A DNA stretch of 64,000 nt, taken from assembly GCA_049965515.1 (NCBI GenBank), contig JBMFWG010000003.1, forward strand, positions 1 to 64,000, given 5' to 3'. Shown piece after piece: positions 36,170-44,500 of the stretch. Position numbers and translations under genes: made by a program. The notes under the pieces were generated by a model that saw only the letters and a list, made by a program, of their open reading frames with translations, searched no databases and was not told the DNA's origin. Origin of the DNA: UBA4572 sp049965515. GTDB taxonomy: Bacteria > Nitrospirota > Leptospirillia > Leptospirillales > Leptospirillaceae. Every line of letters begins with the position of its first letter. Within the stretch, counting starts at the first letter, position 1.

Positions 36170-36421
36170 CTACCCGTCCTTCATGAGAAAGTCCAGGACC
36201 ATTTCCCGAACAGCCGCCTCAAGGGTGAGTCCTCGCTCCTCCATCTTGAGCCTGAGGGCCTCGGAAAGCTCGGAGGGGAGGGCTACGGTCAGGGAACTGT
36301 CATCCTCGGGGACAACTGTCCGGGTTTCGGACTCCGCTTCGGGAACAACGCCCCGGGCGATAAAGTCAGAGATAGCCGGGGGACGGACAATCTCCCGAAG
36401 GGTCGGTCGTTGGGATTTCAC
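36170..36421 (-). CDS. Ribbon-helix-helix-like partner of ParA
   Basis: An 83-residue protein coupled to the ParA gene (GTGA overlap). The N-terminal half is polar and disordered-looking. The C-terminal half (SSLTVALPSELSEALRLKM, GLTLEAAVREMVLDFLM) reads as one strand and two helices, the ribbon-helix-helix fold used by small ParB/ParG/Omega-type centromere-binding proteins. This is an inference from fold pattern and position. Confidence 0.6.
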   Translation of the reverse strand: MKSQRPTLREIVRPPAISDFIARGVVPEAESETRTVVPEDDSSLTVALPSELSEALRLKMEERGLTLEAAVREMVLDFLMKDG

Positions 36422-37059
36422 GGAGCGCTCCCGAGGTTGAGAGAGAGGATTTCCTCCGCCAGGGCCTTGTATTCTCCTGCCGAAGGACCATCCGGAAAAT
36501 AATCGATGATCGTCTGCCCTGCCGTTACGGCCTCGGCCAGGGCGATCCTTTGATAGATGGCCGTCTCGAAGAGCGGATAGGGAAACTCCTTCAGAGCGTC
36601 AACCGATTCCCGGGAGAGGCGGGTTCCCTGGGTCTTCCGGTTGAGGAGAAGGCGGGTCACAAGTCCCCGGTTAAGCTGCTCCGCCCGACGGATGAGGGAG
36701 ACGATTTCCGTTCCGGACCAGAGATCGAGAGGGCTGGGCTGGAGGGGAACGATGGCAAGATCGGCCACCACAAGGGCCGACCGGGTGATCGTCTCCATCC
36801 CGGGAGGAGAGTCGACCAAAACCAGATCATATTTTTTGGCAAGGCGCGGAAGTTCCTGGTCCAGGACCGGCATCGGAAGGGCAATGACCCCCACGGGGAA
36901 GGCTCCCTCGGCAAGCCCCCGCCACTTCATGGCCGATCCTTGAGGATCGGAATCCACCAGAAGAACCTCCATCCCCCGCCGGGCAAAGACTCCGGCAAGG
37001 TTCATGGAAGTGGTCGTCTTCCCGCATCCGCCCTTTTGATTGGCCACTACGATGATCAC
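36418..37059 (-). CDS. Short ParA-family ATPase
   Basis: A 213-residue P-loop ATPase of the ParA/MinD group without an N-terminal DNA-binding extension. The deviant Walker A is KGGCGKTTT (9-17), with VDSDPQGSAMKW and LVLVDSPPGMETIT following. The short form is typical of orphan or plasmid-like ParA (type Ib) that positions cargo or partitions replicons with a small RHH partner, which here follows immediately. GTG at 37059 is supported by AAGGAG; the frame is open upstream across the end of the creatininase gene but without a ribosome site. The chromosomal Soj/Spo0J pair should be elsewhere. Confidence 0.82.
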   Translation of the reverse strand: MIIVVANQKGGCGKTTTSMNLAGVFARRGMEVLLVDSDPQGSAMKWRGLAEGAFPVGVIALPMPVLDQELPRLAKKYDLVLVDSPPGMETITRSALVVADLAIVPLQPSPLDLWSGTEIVSLIRRAEQLNRGLVTRLLLNRKTQGTRLSRESVDALKEFPYPLFETAIYQRIALAEAVTAGQTIIDYFPDGPSAGEYKALAEEILSLNLGSAP

Positions 37060-37121
37060 CGGCCTCTCCTTCCCCTCTTTTTCATCTCCTGTCGACTCCC
37101 CGGACTTTCCCCGGTGACGAC

Positions 37122-37847
37122 TCAGGGCGCTGTGGCAAACTCCCGAACCTTTTCCCGGATGGTACGGCGGGCAATCCCGAAGAGAACCTCCCCCTTCTCC
37201 CCCGTCGACAGGGAGGGATCCGACCCCATGCGACCATCGGGGTAGAGGGATCGGAAGCGCTCGGGGCCCAAGGGCCATTCATGATGGGGATCCGGGGCCC
37301 GTCCCGGAGCGATGGGCCGCTTAAGGTGCGGATAGAGATACCAGGTCACGGCCACCTCCCCGCAGGTCGCATGGTAGCCGTTCGACTCGCCGAAGAAGAT
37401 CTTTTCCTGTTCGGTCACCTCGGGGAGAAGCCACCAGTTCGAAAGGGCCGTGCGGGCTTCAGGATGGTCCGGAAGGAATTCAGAAAAAGCTGCCTTGAGG
37501 GACGAATCATTCCCCCCGTGTCCATTCACAAAGTAGAACCGCCGGAATCCGTTCCGGTAGAAACCGGAAAGGATATCGCATACGAGAAGGATCATGGTCC
37601 GAGGCGAGAGGGAAGAGGTTCCAGGAAATCCCAGGTGATGGTGGGACATACCGTAGGCCAGGGTGGGAGCCACGAGCTCTCCCAGGTCTTCGCCGACCCG
37701 ACGGGCCAGGGCCTCGGCCACCAGATGGTCGGTCCCGATGAGACCATTCGGGCCATGTTGCTCTACCGACCCGACGGGAAGGATAAGAAGTGTGGAGGAG
37801 CGAAGTCTCTTTTCAACCTCCGGCCAATTGGTCTGTTCTATCTGCAT
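37122..37847 (-). CDS. Creatininase-family amidohydrolase
   Basis: A predicted metal-dependent amidohydrolase of 241 residues related to creatininase and to formamide hydrolases of cofactor pathways. Metal ligands are visible in LPVGSVEQHGPNGLIGTDH (Glu, His, Asp), FVNGHGGNDSSLKAA and GYHATCGEVAVTW (Glu). The ATG at 37847 has GGGAG upstream; the longer frame lacks one. Substrate is unknown, with no pathway neighbours. Confidence 0.82.
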   Translation of the reverse strand: MQIEQTNWPEVEKRLRSSTLLILPVGSVEQHGPNGLIGTDHLVAEALARRVGEDLGELVAPTLAYGMSHHHLGFPGTSSLSPRTMILLVCDILSGFYRNGFRRFYFVNGHGGNDSSLKAAFSEFLPDHPEARTALSNWWLLPEVTEQEKIFFGESNGYHATCGEVAVTWYLYPHLKRPIAPGRAPDPHHEWPLGPERFRSLYPDGRMGSDPSLSTGEKGEVLFGIARRTIREKVREFATAP

Positions 37848-37927
37848 GTCGATCTCCCTGCGTCGTTTCCCGAGTTGTCCCGCCAAATGACCGAAAGGAC
37901 CCATCAGAATAATTTTAAGGCAATTCT

Positions 37928-37943
37928 CCCTGTTTTGACAGGG
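37928..37943. repeat. Inverted repeat upstream of the creatininase-family gene
   Basis: CCCTGT and ACAGGG form a perfect 6-bp inverted repeat with a 4-base spacer, about 80 bases upstream of the creatininase-family ATG. It could be an operator or a hairpin in the leader. Confidence 0.3.
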
Positions 37944-37996
37944 CCCCCCCGAAAAATCCACCCCCGCCGACGCCCTGAATGGCGAATAAAAACGGC

Positions 37997-38025
37997 TTGA
38001 AATACGGGGAGAAAAAGCCTATCAT
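37997..38025 (+). promoter_or_regulatory. Predicted promoter for the ODP-like / GGDEF-EAL pair
   Basis: A -35 TTGAAA (37997-38002) and a -10 TATCAT (38020-38025) are 17 bases apart, about 80 bases before the GTG of the first gene. Confidence 0.6.
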
Positions 38026-38104
38026 TCCGAAAAAGTCCTCCTCGTTCAATTTTTCCTCGAGCCAATCTCGACTCGTTTTCCCCCCAGACCGGAAAGGATT
38101 CTGA

Positions 38105-38839
38105 GTGACAGAAATTCTCTACAACGACGGACTCCACAAATTTGTCCTTTTGGGATTTGGGGAATCCACCCGGGAGGAGGGCATCCCCTCCAACCAGTAT
38201 CTGGTGATTCATGGTTCCGACGGGGCGATTTTCGATCCGGGAGGCTCGGGGCTCTTTCCCGTTCTCTCCGCCCGCATTGCCAACTGTCTCGACCTGACTC
38301 GCATCAAGGCCATCTTTCTCTCCCACCAGGATCCCGACGTCAGTGCCGGGCTCAACATCTGGATGGAGGTGACGGGCGCCCAGGTCTACCTCTCCCGCCT
38401 CTGGACACGCTTCATGCCCCATATGGATCTCATGCACTCAGGGCGGCTCCTCCCGGTTCCCGATTCGGGGTCGACGGTGGAGGTCGCCCCTGGCTTCTCC
38501 CTTGTTACCGTCCCCGCCCATTTTTTGCACTCTTGCGGACAGATCAACGTCTACGATCCGATATCAAAGATCCTCTTCACCGGAGATATCGGAGCGGCGG
38601 AATATTCTAACGGAAAGATCTACATCGACGATTTCGAAGGGCATCGTCCGCACATCGAGCCCTTCCACCGTCGGTATATGGCCGGAAACCGCGCCCTTCG
38701 CCACTGGATCCGCGAGGTTGAAAAATACGATGTGGCCATCATCGCCCCCCAGCATGGCCCCCTCTATCGCGGGAAGGCCCGGGAAGATCTCCTTCGATGG
38801 CTCTTCGACCTGAAGTGTGGCATGGATCTTCATGGCTGA
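38105..38839 (+). CDS. Metallo-beta-lactamase-fold protein, oxygen-binding di-iron (ODP) type
   Basis: A 244-residue stand-alone metallo-beta-lactamase-fold domain resembling the di-iron part of flavodiiron proteins and the ODP sensor family. Possible metal ligands: His74, Asp76 and Asp78 in FLSHQDPDVSAGL (Gln75 where flavodiiron enzymes have Glu), His139 in PAHFLHSCG, Asp161 in FTGDIGA and His217 in PQHGPLY. There is no flavodoxin domain, so it is unlikely to be a complete oxygen reductase. The next gene, a GGDEF-EAL protein, overlaps it by eight bases, so it may feed an oxygen or redox signal to c-di-GMP turnover. Start is GTG with AAGGA upstream. Confidence 0.78.
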   Translation: MTEILYNDGLHKFVLLGFGESTREEGIPSNQYLVIHGSDGAIFDPGGSGLFPVLSARIANCLDLTRIKAIFLSHQDPDVSAGLNIWMEVTGAQVYLSRLWTRFMPHMDLMHSGRLLPVPDSGSTVEVAPGFSLVTVPAHFLHSCGQINVYDPISKILFTGDIGAAEYSNGKIYIDDFEGHRPHIEPFHRRYMAGNRALRHWIREVEKYDVAIIAPQHGPLYRGKAREDLLRWLFDLKCGMDLHG

Positions 38840-40943
38840 AGGCACTCCCTCCTTTGAAGAGGCCCGCAAGCGGATCGCTTCCCGGATCGGAACCGTTCTG
38901 GAGCAGAGCCTCGAGGAATCCTCCCTCCTCGCCAGTGTCCGACAGGCAATTTTGTCGGCGCTCCACCCCAAGGCCCCGTCCCCGGACCTCCTCTCCCTCG
39001 TGACCAACCTCACCGGGACCCTCACGATGGTGGAAGCCTTGCTGACCCGACAGGGAAGACAGAAGCTCCTCCATCTCGACCTTCTGAAGGAGGGACTGGC
39101 CGATGCACTCGAAACCCTCCGGATACTCGAGCGCACCACCGCCGACATCTCGGTCCTCTCCTTCGAAATTCGCCTTCTCGAAAGATTCATCATCACCTCT
39201 GACGTGATCCACGACTGGAAGGAACACATCCGGGCGATGCTCGACGACATCAACTCCGTTGTCGAGGTCTATTTTCTTTTTTCCCTCTTCCATACCAAGG
39301 ACGAGGGATACGAGATCGAGATCTTCTGGACCGGAGTCCCTGATCCCGACTCCCGACGTCTCCTCGAAGCCCTCGTCACGGAAAAGCTTCAGTCACTGGA
39401 AGGGTACGAGGCCACCCTCGAACCCCGGATTGTCCACAACATCTCCGACCACGGAAAAAAGCTCCCCCCCCTCTCCCAGGACTCCCTCTCCCTCTCCACC
39501 AAGAGTCTTTACCTGGACCGGCCCCAAGTGGGAGGTATTGTGGGAGTCGGAATCAATTACGCCACTGCCGAGCATCCGGTCAAGGTGCTGGTGATCGAGA
39601 GCATTATCACCAGCATTCTGAACGTCGTGGGGTCGGTCAAGGCGATCTACCGCTATACGAAAGATCTCGAATACTACGCAGTGCGGGACCCCCTCACCGG
39701 CCTCTTCAACCAGCGGGTCTTCTGGGAACTTCTTGCCTACGAGATCGGCAGAAGCCAGCGCCACGGGAACCAGCCGTTTTCGGTCATGATCATCGACGTG
39801 GATGACTTCAAGAAAATCAACGACACCTTTGGGCATACCTTCGGCGACGAATTTCTTCAGAGGATTGCCGCGCTCATTCAGGGGACTGCCCGCAAGGAAG
39901 ACATCGTGGCGCGTTATGGAGGAGATGAATTTGCCGTGATCCTTCCTGAGGCCGCCTCGGAACATGCCGTGGCCATGGCCAAAAGGATCCGGACTGGATT
40001 CCAGCATTTTTCTCTCGAAAGCCCCGAGGGGGTCCGAGCCAAAAGCTCGGTCTCCATCGGGATCGCCTCCTGGCCAGAGCATGCCCGGGAGCCCAAAGAT
40101 CTCTTTCTTGTCGCCGACAACATGATGTACCGGGCCAAGGCCCAAGGGAAAAACGGCCACTGCCTTCCCACCGATGCCGACGTGGTCGATGTTCTGAGAG
40201 GCGTCAGCGAAAAATACCTGATCCTCCAGCAGGCTATCGAGGACCGCTCGATCATTCCTTACTTTCAGCCCATCGTCTCGGCCACGAAAGAGACCGTGGA
40301 GGCTTACGAGGTCCTGATGCGACTCAAGTACAAGGGAAAGATCCTCCCGGCCGGAGAGTTCATCGAAGTCGCCGAAGAGAGCGGCCTGATTTCAAGCCTC
40401 GACTTCATCGTCATGGAAAAGGCCTTTCGCCATGCCGTGGAGCAGAACTTCAACGGGCTCCTTTTTATCAACCTCTCGCCCAAGGCCATCGTCACCGCCG
40501 AATTCATTCCTACCATTCGAAGGATCATCCGGGAGACAGGGATCCATTCACGGCAGATCGTCTTCGAAATCACCGAACGGGAGACGGTGAGAAACGCCAC
40601 ACTTCTGGAAGTCTTCATCTCCGAGCTCAAGTCCGATGGCTCCCGCTTTGCCATCGACGACTTCGGGTCGGGATTTTCCTCCATGACCTATCTCAAGCGT
40701 TTTTCGGTGGACTTTCTCAAGGTCGAGGGCGATTTCATCCGTAATCTTCCCCAGAAGGGCTCCATCGACCGGGCCATCGTCGCCTCCATCGCCACCCTGA
40801 CCCGGGAAATCGGAATCCAGACGGTCGCCGAGTCGGTGGAATCCCCCGAGATTCTTGAAGAGGTCCGCCGTCACGGACTGACCCTGGCCCAGGGCTTCGG
40901 TATCGGCCCCCCGATGGCCGAGATTCCCCTCCCAGAGAGCTAG
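38832..40943 (+). CDS. GGDEF-EAL bifunctional c-di-GMP signalling protein
   Basis: A soluble protein of about 703 residues. The N-terminal 280 residues are helical with no recognised sensor domain. A GGDEF domain follows, with an intact RYGGDEFAV (about 363-367) and preceding DVDDFKKINDTFGH. The EAL domain begins at about 485 with EVL in place of EAL, a substitution found in active phosphodiesterases; NLSPKAI, FEITERE, IDDFGSGFSSMTYL, LKVEGDFI and AESVE are all intact, so both activities look possible. The start is ambiguous: ATG 38832 is used, and a GTG at 38817 would add five residues. No membrane segment, so input probably comes from the ODP-like partner. Confidence 0.88.
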   Translation: MAEGTPSFEEARKRIASRIGTVLEQSLEESSLLASVRQAILSALHPKAPSPDLLSLVTNLTGTLTMVEALLTRQGRQKLLHLDLLKEGLADALETLRILERTTADISVLSFEIRLLERFIITSDVIHDWKEHIRAMLDDINSVVEVYFLFSLFHTKDEGYEIEIFWTGVPDPDSRRLLEALVTEKLQSLEGYEATLEPRIVHNISDHGKKLPPLSQDSLSLSTKSLYLDRPQVGGIVGVGINYATAEHPVKVLVIESIITSILNVVGSVKAIYRYTKDLEYYAVRDPLTGLFNQRVFWELLAYEIGRSQRHGNQPFSVMIIDVDDFKKINDTFGHTFGDEFLQRIAALIQGTARKEDIVARYGGDEFAVILPEAASEHAVAMAKRIRTGFQHFSLESPEGVRAKSSVSIGIASWPEHAREPKDLFLVADNMMYRAKAQGKNGHCLPTDADVVDVLRGVSEKYLILQQAIEDRSIIPYFQPIVSATKETVEAYEVLMRLKYKGKILPAGEFIEVAEESGLISSLDFIVMEKAFRHAVEQNFNGLLFINLSPKAIVTAEFIPTIRRIIRETGIHSRQIVFEITERETVRNATLLEVFISELKSDGSRFAIDDFGSGFSSMTYLKRFSVDFLKVEGDFIRNLPQKGSIDRAIVASIATLTREIGIQTVAESVESPEILEEVRRHGLTLAQGFGIGPPMAEIPLPES

Positions 40944-42448
40944 GAGGCTTTCTTTTTGGAGGATGACAGGGCCGAGAGAGGAACGGCCACAATCCAGTCG
41001 TAGGAATTGGCCACATAGGCCGTGCCGCCGACGATGGTGGGGGAGACGATCCCCATCCGTCCTCCGACCCGGAAAGATCCCGTCTCCCGTCCGGTAGCCG
41101 GGTCGAGGCGATAGAGGCTGTCTCCTCCTGCGATATAGAGGCTCCCCTCGACATAGGTGGGGGCACTTCGAGTGGCGGCGACCTTGTGCCACGACCAACG
41201 CTGATGACCTGTCCGAAGATCGAGTGCCACATAGCGTCCCGTCACCGGGGACCCGACGTAGACAACCCCTTCATGGATCAGAGGGACTCCCCCCTTGAAG
41301 GCCGGAGGCTTGGGCCCGCGACCGGTGGAGACGGTCCAGAGAGTTTTCCCCGTCCGGGCATCGAAGGCCCGCACCACCGCCTCCAGAGTCGACTGGCCAT
41401 GAATTTTCTTCGGCCGAGTCACCGTATCCATCACCACAACTCCCGAGCCAACGGCAGGGCTGACATCTCCCATCCCGGTATTGGCCGCTCCCGGAATCGT
41501 TCCATGCCAGAGGGTTCGTCCCGTCCGGGCATCGAGACAGTAGAGCCGAGGGGGGGAGGCCATGGCAAGGTAGAGACGCCCCTTGTCGTAGGCAGGACTC
41601 GACATGTTGTCATTTCCCCCAAGACGAACCTTCCAGACGGAGCGTCCCGTGTGGCGATCAAGGGCATGGACAGTGCCTGATCCCGTGGCAAAATACAGGA
41701 ACCTCCCATGGATCACCGGCGTCGGCATGGCCTCCCCCACCGATCCGGCGTGCCAGAGAAGCCGTCCCGTTTTTCGGTCCAGGGCATAGATTCCGTTGTA
41801 GCTCACATCCATTCCCCGGATCGCCGACCCTTTTTTGGCATAGGCCACCACATTGGCAAAGTTGAACCCCACGCCCCCGGCGGCAAGATAGACCGTGTTG
41901 CGGGTCACAAGGGGATTCCCCATCAGGTTGTTTCCCACAGGACTCGTTCGCCAGATCAGCTGTCCGGTCCGGGCATTGAGCGCATAGGCAAACATGTCGT
42001 CGCTCTCGGCATAGACCACACCTCCCACCACCGACACCCCCAGGGCATTTCCATAGAACTGGGTCTGCACCGCTCCCGCCTCTGTCTCACCCAGGGTTCG
42101 GGTGCCGAAGGGGTGGGTCCTCTCCAGCGGCCAGGCGCGCGCCTCGGCGTATCGCCAGTAGACTCCCTCACGGAACCACGCCGGCGCACCTGCCGGAACT
42201 TTCACGGCCGCATTATGGCGAGAGTTCCGGTTCATCTGAAGCCATTGGGAGGCACCAAACATCCTGTCGGCTCCGACGGGGGCATTCTGGGGAAGAAAGA
42301 CACGGGAAAAGGGTCCCCCCGGAGCGACAGGAACACGCCAGGAGTCCTCCGGAAGAGGAGTGGGAGGTGCCACAGGATCTGCAACGGCGACCCCGGAGGA
42401 AATGAGCAGAGAAACAAGGGCAAGGGAGAGGGAAATCCGTGGTTTCAT
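40940..42448 (-). CDS. Exported PQQ-type beta-propeller protein
   Basis: A 502-residue secreted protein: signal RISLSLALVSLLISSGVAVA, then seven to eight propeller blades with the PQQ-repeat pattern (LNARTGQLIWRT, LDRKTGRLLWHA, LDRHTGRSVWKV, LDARTGRTLWHG, FDARTGKTLWTV, LDLRTGHQRWSW, LDPATGRETGSF). It resembles BamB-like and quinoprotein dehydrogenase propellers. The residues needed to bind PQQ in alcohol dehydrogenases are not evident and there is no heme domain, so a structural role is as likely as an enzymatic one. Its stop overlaps the end of the convergent GGDEF-EAL gene by four bases. Confidence 0.82.
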   Translation of the reverse strand: MKPRISLSLALVSLLISSGVAVADPVAPPTPLPEDSWRVPVAPGGPFSRVFLPQNAPVGADRMFGASQWLQMNRNSRHNAAVKVPAGAPAWFREGVYWRYAEARAWPLERTHPFGTRTLGETEAGAVQTQFYGNALGVSVVGGVVYAESDDMFAYALNARTGQLIWRTSPVGNNLMGNPLVTRNTVYLAAGGVGFNFANVVAYAKKGSAIRGMDVSYNGIYALDRKTGRLLWHAGSVGEAMPTPVIHGRFLYFATGSGTVHALDRHTGRSVWKVRLGGNDNMSSPAYDKGRLYLAMASPPRLYCLDARTGRTLWHGTIPGAANTGMGDVSPAVGSGVVVMDTVTRPKKIHGQSTLEAVVRAFDARTGKTLWTVSTGRGPKPPAFKGGVPLIHEGVVYVGSPVTGRYVALDLRTGHQRWSWHKVAATRSAPTYVEGSLYIAGGDSLYRLDPATGRETGSFRVGGRMGIVSPTIVGGTAYVANSYDWIVAVPLSALSSSKKKAS

Positions 42449-42503
42449 GACGCGCTTTTTCCGGGAGGAGGACCGGGGAGAGGCTCCTCAAGATGGATCC
42501 AAC

Positions 42504-42535
42504 AAAAAGAGGCAGGGCTTCCCCTGCCTCTTTTT
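42504..42535 (-). terminator. Strong terminator (bidirectional) after PorE-like gene A
   Basis: A perfect 14-bp stem (AAAAAGAGGCAGGG with its complement) with a 4-base loop, ending in TTTTT on both strands. It lies about 95 bases downstream of the minus-strand PorE/CODH-beta-like gene A and isolates it from the PQQ-propeller gene. Confidence 0.9.
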
Positions 42536-42630
42536 GCATTCACACTGACACGATTATCCGTTTTATGGCCGTCTTCATGGCGCCAGCCTGATCGGCCGAT
42601 CTCTCCATGCGGGAAGGGCCATCCAGGATT

Positions 42631-43209
42631 CTATCGACGGCTATTGGTCTTCATCTTCTTGATGGCGTCCGACAGGCGGTCGAACTTTTCCGCACTGTTG
42701 TCACGGATCGTCAGATTGGCATCTTCGTGTCCCGCATAGGAGCAGAAGGCCATGGTGTAACAGCTTGTCCCCCCCCGGATGATCTTGAGGGAGAGATTCG
42801 CATAGTGGCAGTGAACGCCAACAAAGAGGCAGGCATCAATCTTGTTGTGCCAGATGGTCAGGTTCGGGTGGTTCGGATTGATCTCGAGTTCGGGCTCGAT
42901 CTTCGGATATTTGGGACGGTAGTCCGCCATGGGGATGATCTTGATGTTGTTCGTCTCCGCACAGCGAAGAACTGCATCGGCCACCTTGCGGGTCTTTGCC
43001 GACCACTCCCAGAGGACCATGGGTCCGGGAAAGAATGTGGGAACCTTGGCCGTGGCAAGTTTTCGGGCGGCGGTCTCAATGGCCTCCTCTTCCGAGGCCG
43101 GCAGACCTTCAATCAGCGCAAATCCTGGCTCGGGGGGAGCCACTCCCATGGTGATGGCCGCCGGGGGAAGAATGCCTTCGGGTCCGGGAAGAACTTTATA
43201 GGTCGTCAC
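42631..43209 (-). CDS. PorE/CODH-beta-like small subunit, paralog A
   Basis: A 192-residue soluble protein recalled as the carbon-monoxide-dehydrogenase-beta/ACS-epsilon-like family that occurs as the epsilon subunit (PorE/ForE) of anabolic pyruvate or 2-oxoglutarate:ferredoxin oxidoreductases in Nitrospirota and Aquificota. Motifs shared with paralog B: PPAAxxMG near the start, KVPTFFPGP, IIPMADYRPKYPKI, NPNHPNLTIWHNKIDACLF, GVHCHYANL, IIRGGTSCYTMAFCS and GHEDANL. It has two Cys in the CYTMAFC block but no iron-sulfur motif. GTG at 43209 has AGAGGAG five bases upstream. It has its own promoter and terminator. The other oxidoreductase subunits are not in the window. Confidence 0.68.
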   Translation of the reverse strand: MTTYKVLPGPEGILPPAAITMGVAPPEPGFALIEGLPASEEEAIETAARKLATAKVPTFFPGPMVLWEWSAKTRKVADAVLRCAETNNIKIIPMADYRPKYPKIEPELEINPNHPNLTIWHNKIDACLFVGVHCHYANLSLKIIRGGTSCYTMAFCSYAGHEDANLTIRDNSAEKFDRLSDAIKKMKTNSRR

Positions 43210-43327
43210 AAAAACTCCTCTCTGGAAAAATCCTCTCAGGGACATGCCACTCCCGAACGATCACCGCCAAAAAGATTCGGCAGGCTGTCGTCGGCGTGGG
43301 AAACCTTTACGCAATATGCGATGTGAA

Positions 43328-43357
43328 ATCGTACCATGTCCTCGTTTTACAGGTCAA
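43328..43357 (-). promoter_or_regulatory. Predicted promoter of PorE-like gene A
   Basis: On the minus strand a -35 TTGACC (43352-43357) and a -10 TACGAT (43328-43333) are 18 bases apart, leaving a leader of about 110 bases. Confidence 0.6.
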
Positions 43358-43414
43358 TCCCGAAGCCGCTTTCATCGGCCGGCCAAGACCCTTCGGACAA
43401 CGGCTTGCCCGGAG

Positions 43415-44500
43415 TCAGTCCCCGGGATGAAGCAAGACAGGGATCCGTCGATTGCCAAAGGAAGGGGGGGGCACACGATCCCAAAAACGGCCCATAATCT
43501 TTTGATGGCAGACGGGGCAACTTCCACCAGCGTCGATGCGGTAGGACTCGATCCGGTATCCTTCTCGTTCAATGAGCAAAGTCCGGCATCCCGGACAGAG
43601 AGTCCGGCTCCCCTCCCGATCGATGATGTTTCCGGTATAGACATAATGAAGCCCTATCGAAAGGGCGGTCTTCCTCGCCTCCACAAGAGTCTGGGCCGGC
43701 GTGGGGGGAATCTCCGCCATCCGGTAGTCGGGATGGAAGGCTGTAAAGTGAAGGGGAATATCGGGTCCCAGCTCTCGGATGATCCACTCGCACAGCTCCG
43801 AGATCTCCGAGAGGCCATCATTGTGGCCCGGGATTAACAGGGTCGTGATTTCAAACCAGACAGAGGTCTCCCTGCGGAGGTAAACCAGTGTCTCGAGGAC
43901 GGGACTTAAGTGTCCCCCGGTCAGCCGAAAGTAGAACTCCTCGGAAAAGGACTTCAGGTCGACATTCGCCCCATCCATAACCGCAAAAAGCTCTCGGCGG
44001 GGAGCGTCCCGGATGTAGCCGGCCGTCACTGCCACCGTCCGGACTCCCCTTTCCCGGCAGGCTTTCGCCACATCGATGGCATACTCGGCAAAGATCACAG
44101 GATCATTGTAGGTAAAGGCGACACTCTCCGCCCCCCAGCGCACGGCGGCATCGGCGATCTCCTCGGGAAGGGCCCGGTCGGTAAGGCTGTGGGTCTCCTT
44201 CGCCCGGGAGATGTCCCAGTTCTGGCAGAACTGGCAGGAGAGGTTGCATCCGGCGGTTCCGAAGGAGAGGACAGAGGAGCCGGGATAGAAATGATACAAG
44301 GGCTTTTTTTCGATCGGATCCAGACAAAAGCCGCTTGATCGCCCCCAGGCGTCCAGAACCATCCGGTTCCCCTCCCGCCGGCGGACAAAACAGAGCCCAC
44401 GCTGGTCCGGAAGGAGGCGACAATCCCGGGGACAGAGATCGCAGACAATCCGCCCCTCTTTCTCTTCATGCCACCAGCGGGCCTCTCCTCCTTCCCTCAT
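43415..44500 (-). CDS. amrS: AmmeMemoRadiSam system radical SAM enzyme
   Basis: A 361-residue radical SAM protein of the AmmeMemoRadiSam system (relative of pyruvate formate-lyase activases). The [4Fe-4S] motif is CNLSCQFC (Cys85, 89, 92); an N-terminal Cys cluster (Cys20, 23, 27, 37) and two C-terminal CxxC pairs (CPGC, CPVC) suggest an extra metal site. It overlaps the Memo-AMMECR1 fusion gene by four bases (ATGA), the diagnostic neighbour. ATG 44500 has GGAGG upstream; the longer frame runs into the upstream gene. The biochemical role of the system is unknown; RNA or protein modification has been proposed. Confidence 0.9.
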   Translation of the reverse strand: MREGGEARWWHEEKEGRIVCDLCPRDCRLLPDQRGLCFVRRREGNRMVLDAWGRSSGFCLDPIEKKPLYHFYPGSSVLSFGTAGCNLSCQFCQNWDISRAKETHSLTDRALPEEIADAAVRWGAESVAFTYNDPVIFAEYAIDVAKACRERGVRTVAVTAGYIRDAPRRELFAVMDGANVDLKSFSEEFYFRLTGGHLSPVLETLVYLRRETSVWFEITTLLIPGHNDGLSEISELCEWIIRELGPDIPLHFTAFHPDYRMAEIPPTPAQTLVEARKTALSIGLHYVYTGNIIDREGSRTLCPGCRTLLIEREGYRIESYRIDAGGSCPVCHQKIMGRFWDRVPPPSFGNRRIPVLLHPGD

